Shown here: one piece after another, positions 1 to 8,629 of the stretch
How positions within the stretch are numbered: position 1 is the first letter of the stretch
Layout: every line of letters starts with the position of its first letter
NCBI GenBank assembly: GCA_949751835.1
Contig: CATKHK010000167.1
Location: 1-36,630, forward strand
Direction: 5' to 3'
Length of the DNA: 36,630 nucleotides
Source of the DNA: Blepharisma japonicum
Lineage: Eukaryota; Ciliophora; Heterotrichea; Heterotrichida; Blepharismidae
Notes under the pieces: model-generated
Told to the model about the DNA's origin: nothing
The model's input: the letters and a program-made list of their open reading frames with translations, nothing else
Databases searched by the model: none
Translations under genes and position numbers: made by a program

Positions 1-2
1 TA

Positions 3-323
3 TACTCAATTGATATTGACTCTTTCTCAACAATTCCTTATGAGTTCGCAGAGCGGAAAAGCAAGATCCTGATAAATACAGAGAGATTGTATGTGATTGA
101 AGATAATTGTGGATCAATCTATGAATGCGAAATTGGAAGTTATACGAATTGGAGAAGAATAGGATGATCAGCAATCAATGTTATGGCTTTAAGAGTGTAT
201 TGTTCATATAATAAAGGAGGAATATATATTGGTTTTAATGGTTGAGCAGATGGTGAGGAACCGTTTTCAGATAATTGCTACTATAAGTTCGATTTGAATA
301 AAAAGTTATTGAGTAAATGTTAA
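3..323 (+). CDS. Kelch-like protein, C-terminal end only (cut by window edge)
   Basis: This is the last 106 codons of a WW-kelch family member; its start lies outside the window. It carries the conserved C-terminal blades: a Tyr-Ser-Ile-Asp-Ile-Asp strand, Ile-Leu-Ile-Asn, the Ser-Tyr-Thr-Asn-Trp strand, then Tyr-Asn-Lys-Gly-Gly-Ile-Tyr-Ile, a variable Gly-rich loop, and the closing Lys-Phe-Asp-Leu-Asn-Lys-Lys motif before TAA. TGA at 165-167 and 243-245 must be read as Trp to keep the frame open. The stop is followed by the family's shared downstream sequence, with an A-run whose length differs between copies, which supports TAA as the true end. Confidence 0.8.
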
Positions 324-452
324 AAATTATTTATCAAAATAGACTTTTTAAAAATTTTTATATTATTTAATGCTTCAGTTTGAAAACTAAAAGTTCTTGC
401 CACCACGTTTTTATATGTAAAAATATAATAGGAAAGTATTAAATTTGTTAGG
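324..452 (+). repeat. Copy of the kelch-gene downstream repeat
   Basis: This non-coding sequence recurs after nearly every kelch copy in the window. It starts with an AAAAATTATTTATC-like run, then a TTTTTAAAAATTTTTATA block, then a copy of CTTCAGCTTGAAAACTAAAAG. This copy is diverged and runs directly into an inverted kelch fragment. It probably holds the 3' UTR and polyadenylation signals, but no single signal can be pinned down. Confidence 0.6.
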
Positions 453-962
453 TTATAAAAGCATAAGCATTTGAATAAATATTAATATATCTATACAGCT
501 TTTTAGTAGTAAAAAAACTAAGCCTTCTCACAAGATGCATATAGCTATGCATATTCCTCCTTTATTATATGAATAATAAAAGTAATAATTATTAAATTCC
601 ATTGTTGATTTTCCTATTTGTTTCCAATTAGTGTAACTTCCAATTTCACTTTCATAAATAAATTCATCGCTACCTTCAATCAAATATAGTCTCTCTGTAT
701 TTATCAGGATCTTGCTTTTACGTGATGAAAACCGATAAGGAATTGTTGAGAAAGAGTTAATATTAATTGAGTATAATAAAAGTTTTGTCCTTTAATATCT
801 TGAAATCAAAATATTCCCATTAAATATTATACTACATTCACAATCTACTTGTGGTATCGGGGTTAATTGAATTCACTTTTTTAGATCCAAGTCAAATCTA
901 TTAGATAGTTTTAACAAATTATTATTTTTTCCTCCAAAGCAATAGACATTGTTGTTGAAATA
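453..962 (-). pseudogene. Kelch C-terminal fragment, inverted
   Basis: The reverse strand encodes the last two to three blades of the kelch module, including Phe-Gly-Gly, the UGA-coded Trp after Asp-Leu-Lys-Lys, Ile-Ile-Phe-Asn-Gly-Asn and Asn-Lys-Gly-Gly-Ile. It is closest to the gene at 26624-27913; the two agree almost base for base, including a distinctive Ala-Ile-Cys-Ile tail in place of the usual loop. It has an in-frame TAA where the relative reads Cys-Ile, lacks everything upstream of the Tyr-Phe-Asn-Asn strand (homology stops abruptly near 962), and has lost the Lys-Phe-Asp-Leu-Asn end. It is a truncated, non-functional duplicate. Confidence 0.75.
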
Positions 963-1014
963 GGTAATTATTAATTAATCTAATAAAATAATGAAGTAAC
1001 ACTTCTAAATCAAT

Positions 1015-1082
1015 ATTGATACTCAAATCTCTTTAATAATCGTCTTTACTTAAAATCTGCAAGGCTAGTATAATTATCTGTA
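1015..1082 (+). promoter_or_regulatory. Conserved leader upstream of a WW-kelch gene
   Basis: The 70 bases before the start codon match the leaders at 17446-17555 and 20695-20804: a CTTTAATAAT block, TCTTTACTTAAAATC, a GCTAAGCTAG-like motif and ATAATTATCTGTA joined directly to ATG. Conservation across duplicates may reflect shared descent as well as function. Promoter activity is inferred from position only. Confidence 0.45.
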
Positions 1083-2393
1083 ATGGAGAGCAAATTAGAA
1101 ATAGAAATCATCGAAAATTACGAGCCAACACAAGAAGAAATTATCAAGTACGGCGCATGGCTTGGCCTAACTCTCCCAGATGATGAAGAATTGCTATACA
1201 TAGTTCGAAAAGGTTTGAAAGTTCCTCTTCCTCAGCAATGAAAGCGATGCAAAACTCAAGAAGGCGATATATATTATTTCAACTCCGAAACTGGCCAAAG
1301 TGAGCATCAGCATCCATGTGAGAGTCATTATAAACAACTAATAAGAGAAGCTAAGCGTTTAAACTGGCTTAAAAACGTAAAACCTACAAGCTTGCTGAAT
1401 TGTCAAATGAGCACTACTAATGATCTTAGCAGTGGGCTTAAAGAAACCGAAAATGCTTTAAACATAGAAACTTTAAGAAATAAAACAGCTAAAATCTTGA
1501 GTATTCCAAACAATCCAGAATTGGAGATGGATTTCAGAGCGACATACTCAAATTATCAGACCAATTCTAATCTTCATGATCCATTGCTAATGCAAGCTTA
1601 CCAAGATTATCTTAAAGCTTATCAGCAAAAGACATCTCTTTATTTTATTTACTGAGATTTATACGGGAAGGGAATTGAGTTAGTAATTTATAACACTGAA
1701 ACTAGAGCCAAAAAATCTAAAATCTTGACTCCTGAAAAACTAGACCTTGGGACTTGCATAACTCTGCTTCCAAATGGCAAGCTATTCTGTTTTGGTAATA
1801 ATTCATGCTCTGGAATTGCAGTGCTAATTGATTTGAATGGTGTAGTCGAAGTGCTACCATGTGGAACTCCTTGCAACGATTCATCATGTATCTATTTCAA
1901 CAGCAGTGTCTATTGCTTTGGAGGAAATAACAATAGATATTATTTAAATCTGTCTAATAAATTTGATTTGAATCAAAAAAGATGAATTCAATTAGCTCCA
2001 ATGCCAAAAGATCACAACTGCAGTAGTATAATCTTTAATGGGAATATTTTGATTTCTGGATATTTAAATAGAAATCTTTTATTATACTCAATTGATATTG
2101 ATTCTTTCTCAACAATTCCTTATGAGTTTCCAGAGCATAGTAGAAAGATCCTGATAAATTCAGAGAGACTGTATTTGATTGAAATATGTGGATCAATTTA
2201 TGAGTGCGAAATTGAAAGTTACACAAATTGGAAACAAATAGGAGCCTCAAAAATTGCGGGCATTCTTTCTCAAGTGTATTGTTCATATAATAAAGGAGGA
2301 ATATACATTGGTTTTATTACTGGTTGGGAATCGTTTTTAGATATTTATTACTATAAGTTCGATTTGAATAAAAAGTTAGTGAGTGAATGTTAA
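1083..2393 (+). CDS. CEP164-like WW head plus kelch propeller protein (436 aa)
   Basis: Residues 13-85 follow the CEP164 N-terminal pattern: Tyr-Glu-Pro-Thr, a helix ending Trp-Leu-Gly-Leu, Leu-Pro-Asp-Asp-Glu, a Gly-Leu-Lys-x-Pro-Leu-Pro turn, Trp53 (UGA), Gly-Asp-Ile-Tyr-Tyr-Phe-Asn and His-Pro-Cys. The second signature Trp of the WW fold is replaced by His75. Residues 90-190 form a predicted helical linker. Kelch-like strands run from about 200 to 436, with Phe-Gly-Gly, the Trp301 (UGA) after Phe-Asp-Leu, and Asn-Gly-Asn-Ile-Leu-Ile-Ser-Gly. In-frame TGAs are at 1239, 1653 and 1983. The start is the first ATG after the conserved leader and matches the paralogues. In CEP164 this region binds the kinase TTBK2 at centriole distal appendages; a similar role here is only a guess. 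Confidence 0.87.
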
Positions 2394-2550
2394 AAAATTA
2401 TTTATCAAATAGACTTTTTAAAAAATTTTATACTCTTTAATGCTTCAGCTTAAAAACTAAAAGCTCTTACCGATATGTTTAATATGTAAAATATAATAGG
2501 AAAGTATTAAAAATTATAATGTTATAAAAATATAAGCACTTGGATAAACA
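2394..2550 (+). repeat. Copy of the kelch-gene downstream repeat
   Basis: This is the same post-stop block as after the other plus-strand kelch genes, including TTCAGCTTAAAAACTAAAAGCTC and TATAATAGGAAAGTATTAAA. It ends where a reversed WW-head fragment begins, so the usual distal half (the TTTTTAGTATTTTTTCAG part) is missing. Confidence 0.6.
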
Positions 2551-2819
2551 TTTAGCTTCTCTTACTAGTTGTTTATAATGGCTCTCATATTGATGCTGCT
2601 GTTTACTTTGCCCGATTTCGGAGTTAAAATTATAAATATCACCTTCATGAATTTTGCATCACTTTCTTTCCTAGGAAGAGGAGCTTTCAAACCATTCCAA
2701 TCTATGCATAAAAAACCTTCATAATCTGGAAGAGATAGCTCACCCCATGGGCCGTAAATAATTTCTTCTGGTATTGACTTGTAATTTTTGTTGATCTCTT
2801 CGTTTAATATCTTTTTCAT
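2551..2819 (-). pseudogene. WW-head fragment of a kelch gene, frameshifted
   Basis: The reverse strand starts at ATG (2817-2819) and matches the first ~90 codons of the intact gene at 7194-8519, including Pro-Glu-Glu-Ile-Ile, Leu-Ser-Leu-Pro-Asp-Tyr-Glu and Gly-Leu-Lys-Ala-Pro-Leu-Pro-Arg-Lys. One T is missing from the run in CTTTCTTTCC (near 2670) relative to CTTTCTTTTCC in the intact copy, which shifts the frame just after Pro-Arg-Lys. The remaining DNA still matches the WW strand and Ser-His-Tyr-Lys-Gln out of frame, then homology stops. Linker and kelch parts are absent. Confidence 0.8.
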
Positions 2820-3076
2820 TTCAAATTATTAATAATAGCTTAGCTGATTTTAATTAAAAATTTATGAATTATTATTTTATTTCAATAATACTATTTTTAA
2901 TAAACCTATTGGAATTATCTTGAATCTAAAAATCTTATGAATGATATCTACTATTTGTATTTTAATTCTATATTTTTCTATTAGAAATTAACTAATTATA
3001 ATGGTAGCTCTATCGAGTTATTGAAATTAAATAAAGGTTTAAAGCTAATTATTGTAGAAGCTTTTTGATATTATTT
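2820..3076. other. Spacer between a WW fragment and a TPR remnant
   Basis: This AT-rich, non-coding spacer contains the minus-strand kelch leader (a TTAGCTGATTTTAATTAAA block next to the start) and a tract ending CTATTTGTATTTTAATTC that recurs at about 23755-23900 and 29105-29245. It is therefore part of the duplicated B-box/TPR-to-kelch unit. A CTCTATCGAG-containing insert at about 2995-3045 is unique to this copy. Confidence 0.5.
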
Positions 3077-4217
3077 TTAAAGCAATCTCAAAATCGCTAA
3101 TCGATTCTTAATATACTCAAGTATTTTTGGTTCATAGCACTTATATTGGTATAGCATTGATAATCACTTCTGAAGAAAGAACTCTTCCTTTTTTCATCTT
3201 TTAGTATAGAAATATAATTCTCCAAATAATTGGTATATATTCATTTTTGACATCAAATCACAACGCAAATATTTATCAACAAATTTTTCACAATACTTTA
3301 AAATTTTTTTTGCATTAACAAAATCTGAAATTTGGATATAGACTTTAGCCACATTGATAAGAACTGATAAATTATTAACATCAAATGTTTTTCTTGTTTG
3401 ATAAAATAATTCATTTAAGTTCAAAGAATTTTCCAGTTTGTTTATCCATATTTTAGCGTTTTCAAGTCTATTTTGAGATATGTGCAATTGAGCACGGCGA
3501 ATTAAATGATTATTTAGCTGAGGCTTTCGATTGGGATATTTTTTAATGAATTTTCACTGTTTTTTCAGAATATTTTTACATTTTCCATAATCTTGTTTTT
3601 CGTAAAAATAATGAAAAATATTATCAAATGAATCGAAATATTCATTTTTGTTGTTGTTTATAATTTGAAATGCCTCCATAAAATAATCATCTGCACTATC
3701 ATTATTACCCTTACGTTCATACAATTTTCCAATAAGAGTATCTAAGCGAACTATTAAATTTACCTTAATATGGGGATTACTCGATTTTTTTAGCTCAGAG
3801 AATATTTCCAGTGCTTTATCATTGTTTCACATACCAAAATGTGCGATTCCAATCATATATTTAACACTAGGTCAATTGCAGTACTTTTCGATGCCTTCTA
3901 ATTCATGCAATGAATCCTCATATCGGCATTGTCTTTGGTAATATTTTGCAGATTTTATATAAATATCTTGAATTTCATTGTTACTCAAAGGCAAAATGCT
4001 ACAACAAGACTTTGCATTAAAAATCATTTGACCTTCCTTAATTAAATCTCCCTTATAATAATAAATATCGCTTAGCAGTAAATAAGTATCTATAAGATAA
4101 TGATATTTCTCTTTGCCAGACAATTTGGCATCTTTAATGCATTTTCACAGCATTGTTTCTGCTTTATCAAATTCATGTAAAAGACAATAAAAGAATCCCA
4201 TTACATAATTAAGATAA
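3077..4217 (-). pseudogene. C-terminal half of a B-box/TPR protein, 5' truncated
   Basis: The reverse strand is open, with TGA as Trp, from about 4217 to a TAA at 3077-3079 and aligns with the last ~380 codons of the intact gene at 8630-10936. It includes Leu-Asn-Tyr-Val-Met-Gly, the Gly-Asp-Leu-Ile-Lys-Glu-Gly-Gln-Met helix, Arg-Gln-Cys-Arg-Tyr-Glu-Asp-Ser-Leu, and the helix pair beginning His-Ile-Ser-Gln-Asn-Arg-Leu-Glu-Asn-Ala. No frameshift or TAA is visible in the body. The B-box and the first ~380 residues are missing because homology ends next to a kelch fragment on the opposite strand. No start codon in a good context is seen, so it is probably not expressed as a full protein. Confidence 0.75.
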
Positions 4218-4571
4218 ATCTTAGGTCTATATCAAATTTGTTTAGGAAATTTTCATCTTAAAGGGGCATATGATATACTTATAGACTCGTTTTCAGAAAT
4301 TCCATCAATAAGCCTATCTCGAGAAACTACTAAAGTATTTTCTGTAAAAAATGAAAAAGTGATTTTATTTGAATTTTCAAAATGCATTTATGAGTCTAAT
4401 GATAATCTAACGTCATGAACTAAAATTGGAAACTGCTCTCACATATCAATGAATAAATCAATATCGAACCATCCGCTTTTTTATAAGGAAAAGGTATTTA
4501 TGGTAATTGATGGAGAAGTATATTCATTTGACTTGAAGAAAAATGAATGGATCAACATGCTTGTTAATTAG
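4218..4571 (+). pseudogene. Diverged kelch C-terminal fragment
   Basis: The frame runs to TAG at 4569-4571 and encodes kelch-like strands: Tyr-Asp-Ile-Leu-Ile-Asp-Ser-Phe-Ser-Glu-Ile-Pro, Phe-Ser-Lys-Cys-Ile-Tyr-Glu-Ser, a Trp coded by TGA (4416-4418), Phe-Tyr-Lys-Glu-Lys-Val-Phe and Tyr-Ser-Phe-Asp-Leu-Lys-Lys-Asn-Glu-Trp. It is a separate subfamily from the main array, closest to the fragment at 22383-22886. It has no start and begins where the TPR remnant on the other strand ends, so the two truncated genes are fused head to head. Confidence 0.65.
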
Positions 4572-4935
4572 AAGGTAAATATAATTTATTATCAATAACT
4601 TTGAATAAATAGAGGTAAATATGCATATATTGTGCATAGCATATTATGCGAATCTGACCCACTAGCGGATTTTCCCCATCATAATTGTCTCCACATATAT
4701 GGCCTTACTAATAAGGAAAGAGTTTTAATTAATATATATATTAAAAAATTTTTTAATCATTTAAACAAATATGTGATATAAACGAATAAATAATAAATGT
4801 CTAAGAGGTGCTTTATAGAAGCATGCGCAGCTGATCCTATAGTTTGTTTGCAATCATTATCTTAATATGCTTAGATATCAAAAAATAGGCTATTTTTTAG
4901 GACTGCTTATTATACTTCATCTAAGAAAACTTAGC
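4572..4935. other. Gene-poor stretch with a Cys-rich mini-ORF
   Basis: Mostly AT-rich non-coding DNA. At 4797-4865 (+) a 22-codon ORF begins Met-Ser-Lys-Arg-Cys-Phe-Ile-Glu-Ala-Cys, recalling the start of the 34531-36270 protein (Lys-Lys-Cys-Phe-Lys-Ser-Gly-Cys). It ends at TAA with no continuation, so it is at best a leftover head of that gene type. Nothing else is recognisable. Confidence 0.3.
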
Positions 4936-5112
4936 TTAGCTAGGCAGGATTTCTAAGAGAGCTGCTCTGTATAAGTAGCAAAATTTTGTCAATCCATTCT
5001 GAGCAATAGTTTCTAGCAAAGTCACCAAATAAAACTTTGCAGTATGCATGAAATTCCAGCTGCTTGATGCTGTCTCAGAAACTTGATGAATTCTATTTCT
5101 CAAAATATCCAT
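4936..5112 (-). CDS. Small unrecognised ORF (58 aa)
   Basis: An ATG at 5110-5112 opens a 58-codon frame ending in TAA, with no TGA needed. The product would be mainly helical and hydrophobic (Phe-Tyr-Leu-Val-Thr-Leu-Leu, Tyr-Arg-Ala-Ala-Leu-Leu-Glu), with no motif I can name. Codon use is slightly less AT-rich than the array genes. It stands alone between two kelch blocks. It may be a fragment of a longer lost gene or a chance ORF. Confidence 0.2.
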   Translation of the reverse strand: MDILRNRIHQVSETASSSWNFMHTAKFYLVTLLETIAQNGLTKFCYLYRAALLEILPS

Positions 5113-5239
5113 TATTTGATATTTTTAATCAATGTATTAATTAATATTTTAAAACAATGATAATTAAAACTATAGAAAGGGTCCAAACAATTGAATTTAT
5201 ATTTAACTAGGCTAACAGCATATCAAAAATACTAGAAAG

Positions 5240-5402
5240 CTGGTATAGACATATTTAGGATTTATCCGAATATTATTTTTTTTTAAACTTAAAATTTTAA
5301 TACTTTCGTACTATATTTTAAAATATAAATCATATTGTTAGGAGCTTTAAGCTGAATCATTAAAAAGTCATAAAAAATTTTAAGAATTTAAAAACTAATA
5401 TT
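5240..5402 (-). repeat. Kelch-gene downstream repeat (minus strand)
   Basis: This is the reverse-strand copy of the block that follows kelch stops, including the GCTGGTATAGA, GGATTTATCC and TACTTTC-TATTATATTTT segments. It lies directly after the stop of the gene at 5403-6710. The adjoining 5113-5239 shows nothing recognisable. Confidence 0.55.
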
Positions 5403-6710
5403 TTAAAGTTTAATGATTAACTTTTTATTCAAATCAAACTTGTAGTAATCAATATGTGAAAAATATGCGCAACCAATGTATATTCCTCCTTTATTATATG
5501 AAAAATGCATTTGAGAAGGATTAAAAATGATTTTTGATTTTGCTATTAGTCTTCAATTCGTGTAACTTCCAATTTCGCTTTCATAGATTGATCCAGCACC
5601 TTCAATCAAATACAATCTCTCTGCATTTATCAGGATCTTTCTTTCATCCTCTTCAAACTCATAAGGAATTGTGGAGAAAGAGTTAATATCAATTGAGTAT
5701 AACAAAATATTTCTATTGTTATATCCAGTAATCAGAATATTCCCATTAAATATTATACTATTGCAACAATCAGCTTTTGGCATTGGAACTAATTGAATTC
5801 ATCTTTTTCGATCCAGATCAAATCTATTAGATAGAGTTAAAAAGGCCATATTATTTTCCCCTCCAAAGCAATAGACGCTGTTGTTGAAATAGATACATGA
5901 AGAGTGTCTGCAAGGAGTTCCAGATGGCAACACTTCGACTCCACCATTCACATCAATCAGCACTGTAATTCCAGAATATGAACTATTACCAAAACAGAAT
6001 AATTTGCGATTTTGAAGCTGAGTTATGCAAGTACCAGGGTCTAGTGGCTTTGAAATTTTCAAGATTTTGACTTCTTGAGTTTCAGTTTCAGTCTTATAAA
6101 TAATTAAATTAGTTCTGTAATAATTTTCTCTAAAACTATAAAGAGATGTCTTTTGTTGATAAGCATCTAGATAATCTTGGTAAGCTTGTATTAGCGATGA
6201 ATCATGAAGAGTAGAGTTGGTCTGATAATTTGAGCAAGTTGCTCTGAAATCTATTTCCAATTCTGGATTGTTAGATCGACTCAAGATCTCAGCTGTTTTA
6301 TTTCTTAAAATGTCTATTGCATTTAAAGCGTTTTCTGTTTCTTTGAGCTTACTGTTAAAATCATTAGTATTGCTTATCTGATAATTAAGCAAGCTTGTCA
6401 TGGTTTTAGGTTTTACGTTTTCTGCTCCGTTTAAATGCTTGGCCTCTCTTACTAGTTGTTTGTAATAGCTATCACATGGATGCTCCAATTTACTTTCGTG
6501 GGTTTCGAAGTTGAAATAATAAATATTGCCTTTACGAGTTTTGCATCGCACTCATGGATGAGGAAGAGGATCTTTTAAACCTTCCCGAGCTATATATAAC
6601 AAATCTTCATCATCTGGTAGACTTAGACCAAGCCATGTGCCGTATTTGATAATTTCTTTTGCTGTTGGCTCGTAATTTTCATCGATCACTTCTTTTAATT
6701 TTTTCCCCAT
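5403..6710 (-). CDS. CEP164-like WW head plus kelch propeller protein (435 aa)
   Basis: The head has Tyr-Glu-Pro-Thr-Ala-Lys-Glu-Ile-Ile, Leu-Pro-Asp-Asp-Glu-Asp-Leu-Leu-Tyr-Ile-Ala-Arg-Glu-Gly-Leu, Trp53 (UGA), Gly-Asn-Ile-Tyr-Tyr-Phe-Asn-Phe and His-Pro-Cys-Asp. This is the copy closest to CEP164, yet the second WW Trp is Leu. The linker contains a helix around Lys-Glu-Thr-Glu-Asn-Ala-Leu. Kelch strands fill the C-terminal half. In-frame TGAs are at 6552, 5799 and 5553; the last is the Ser-Tyr-Thr-Asn-Trp codon, which is TGG in plus-strand copies. The last-blade loop is short (Gly-Cys-Ala-Tyr-Phe-Ser-His-Ile-Asp). The start ATG (6708-6710) is set by alignment and gives Met-Gly-Lys-Lys-Leu. 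It is the second of two tandem kelch genes on this strand. Confidence 0.87.
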
Positions 6711-7193
6711 TACAAGGACAATTACTAAGGATGTATAATTCTAAAAACAATTATTTAATCAATCATAAATCGATTTGAAGTATCAGAAATGATTTATTAA
6801 ATTATTTTTATAAATTAATTAGGAATATATGATTGCTATTAATACATAATTTTTTAAGCTTGCATCTATATATAACATGAAATTATTTAAAGATTAAAGA
6901 AAATCTGTAATATCAAAAACGGTGCATAAGATCTTTATTTCATACACAAACTTATAAGATTTTCATTATGCAAATTCGAAATTTATTCTAGAAGATATTG
7001 AAATATATCTGAAAAAATACTAAAATGCCAGTATAGATATATTAAGGATTTATCCAAGTGTTTATATATTTTTAACTTTACAATTTTAATACTTTCCTAT
7101 TATATTTTTACAAATAAGCTATATTGATAAGAGCTTTTCTTTCAAGCTGAAGCATGAAGAGTTATAAAAATATTTAAAACAATCTATTTGGCT
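6711..7193 (-). other. Intergenic: kelch leader plus downstream repeat
   Basis: Next to the start at 6710 is a leader resembling those of the other kelch genes (reverse strand TAGAATTATACATCCTTAG). From about 6920 to 7193 lies the full downstream repeat in reverse orientation, including the AAGATCTTTATTTCA, TTCATTATGCAAATT and CTGAAAAAATACTAAAATGCC parts that match 17149-17445. No gene is seen. Confidence 0.55.
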
Positions 7194-8519
7194 TTAAGAT
7201 TTTTTAAGTTTACTTATTAGCTTTTTATTCAAATCGAACTTATAGAAATAACTCTTTCAAGACTTACTGCAACAAATGTATATTCTTCCTTTATTGTATG
7301 AATAATACACCTGTTTGGCACTAAATCTTATTATTGAATTTCCTATTTCTCTTCAATTTGTGTAACTTTCAATTTCGTTTTCATAAATTGATCCGTCACA
7401 TTCAATTAAATACAATCTCTCTGCATTTATCAGGATCTTTCTTGTTTCACGTTTAAACTGATAAGGAATTGTTGAGAAAGAATCAATATCAATTGAGTAT
7501 AATAAAAGATTTCTATTTTTATATCCAGAAATCATAATATTCCTATTAAATATTATAATACTGCATTCTTTATCATATCATGGCATTGGAGCTAATTGAA
7601 TTCATCGTTTTCAATCCAAATCAAATCTATTAGATAGCCTTAAACAACCATTTCTATTCAATCCTCCAAAGCAATAGACACATTTGTTGAAATAGATACA
7701 TGATGAGTAGCCACAAGAAGTTCCAGATGGCAAAACTTCGACTACACCATTCACATCAGTTAGCACAACAATTCTAGAGTATCAACTATTACCAATACAG
7801 AATATCTTGCCATTTGGAATCTGAGTTATGCAAGTGCCAAAGTCTAGCGCTTGTGGAGTCTTCAAGATTTTAAATTCTTCGGTTTTAGTTTCAGTGTTAT
7901 AAATTTCTAAATAAGTTATCCTATCGTCTCCATCTCATTTAAGAATATAAAGAGATATCTTTTGCTGATAAGCTTTAAGATAATTTGTGCAAGCTTGCCT
8001 TAATGGTAGATGATGAAGATTAGAATTGACCTTATATTTTGTACATGTTGCTCTGAAATCCATCTCCAATTCTGGATTGTTTGGTCTACTCAAGATCTCA
8101 GCTGTTTTATTTCTTAAAGTGTCTATTGCGTTTAAAGCGTTTTCTGTTTCTTTGAGCTTACTGTTGAAATCATTTTTAATGCTTATTTGATAATTAAGTA
8201 AGTTTACCTTGGTTTTAGGTTCTACGTTTTCAAGCCCATTTAAACGCTTAGCTTCTCTTACTAATTGTTTATAATGGCTCTCACATGGATGCTGCTGTTT
8301 ACTTTGCCTGGTTTCGGAGTTAAAAATATAAATATTACCTTCATGAATTTCGCATCGCTTTCTTTTCCTAGGAAGAGGAGCTTTCAAACCATTCCAATCT
8401 ATGCATAAAAAATCTTCATAATCTGGAAGAGATAGCTCACTCCATGGGAAGTAATTGATAATTTCTTCTGGTATTGACTTGTAATTTCTGTTGATTTCTT
8501 CATTTAATATCTTTTTCAT
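7194..8519 (-). CDS. WW-derived head plus kelch propeller protein (441 aa), six UGA-coded Trp
   Basis: The frame runs from ATG 8517-8519 to TAA 7194-7196 through six in-frame TGAs (7935, 7782, 7611, 7602, 7578, 7353). The head is diverged: it starts Met-Lys-Lys-Ile-Leu-Asn-Glu-Glu, and the first WW Trp is Arg within Pro-Leu-Pro-Arg-Lys-Arg-Lys-Arg-Cys. The second Trp position is Gln, and the core Tyr-Tyr-Phe-Asn is Tyr-Ile-Phe-Asn. The WW fold is thus probably not a working peptide-binding domain, and the basic run resembles a monopartite nuclear localisation signal. The kelch part is regular. A 5-residue extension follows the usual end (Leu-Ile-Ser-Lys-Leu-Lys-Lys-Ser). The ATG is only 110 bases downstream of the B-box/TPR stop at 8630, on the same strand. 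Confidence 0.86.
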
Positions 8520-8629
8520 TTCAAATTATTAATAATAGCTTAGCTGATTTTAATTAAAGACAATTATTAAAGATGTATAATTCTTAAAGGTTTAAAGCTA
8601 ATTATTGTAGAAGCTTTCTGATATTATTT
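8520..8629 (-). promoter_or_regulatory. Short spacer and leader between B-box/TPR and kelch genes
   Basis: On the reverse strand the spacer carries a CATCTTTAATAATTGTCTTTA block followed by TTAAAATCAGCTAAGCTA and an AT tract up to the ATG, the same order as the leaders at 17446-17555 and 20695-20804. Both the 3' end of the B-box/TPR gene and the kelch promoter must fit within 110 bases. Confidence 0.45.

Noticed and set aside
1392-2393. Several short separate ORFs under the standard code
   Set aside because: They lie in one frame, are separated only by TGA, and together form one protein with conserved domain order. The same holds for all array genes.
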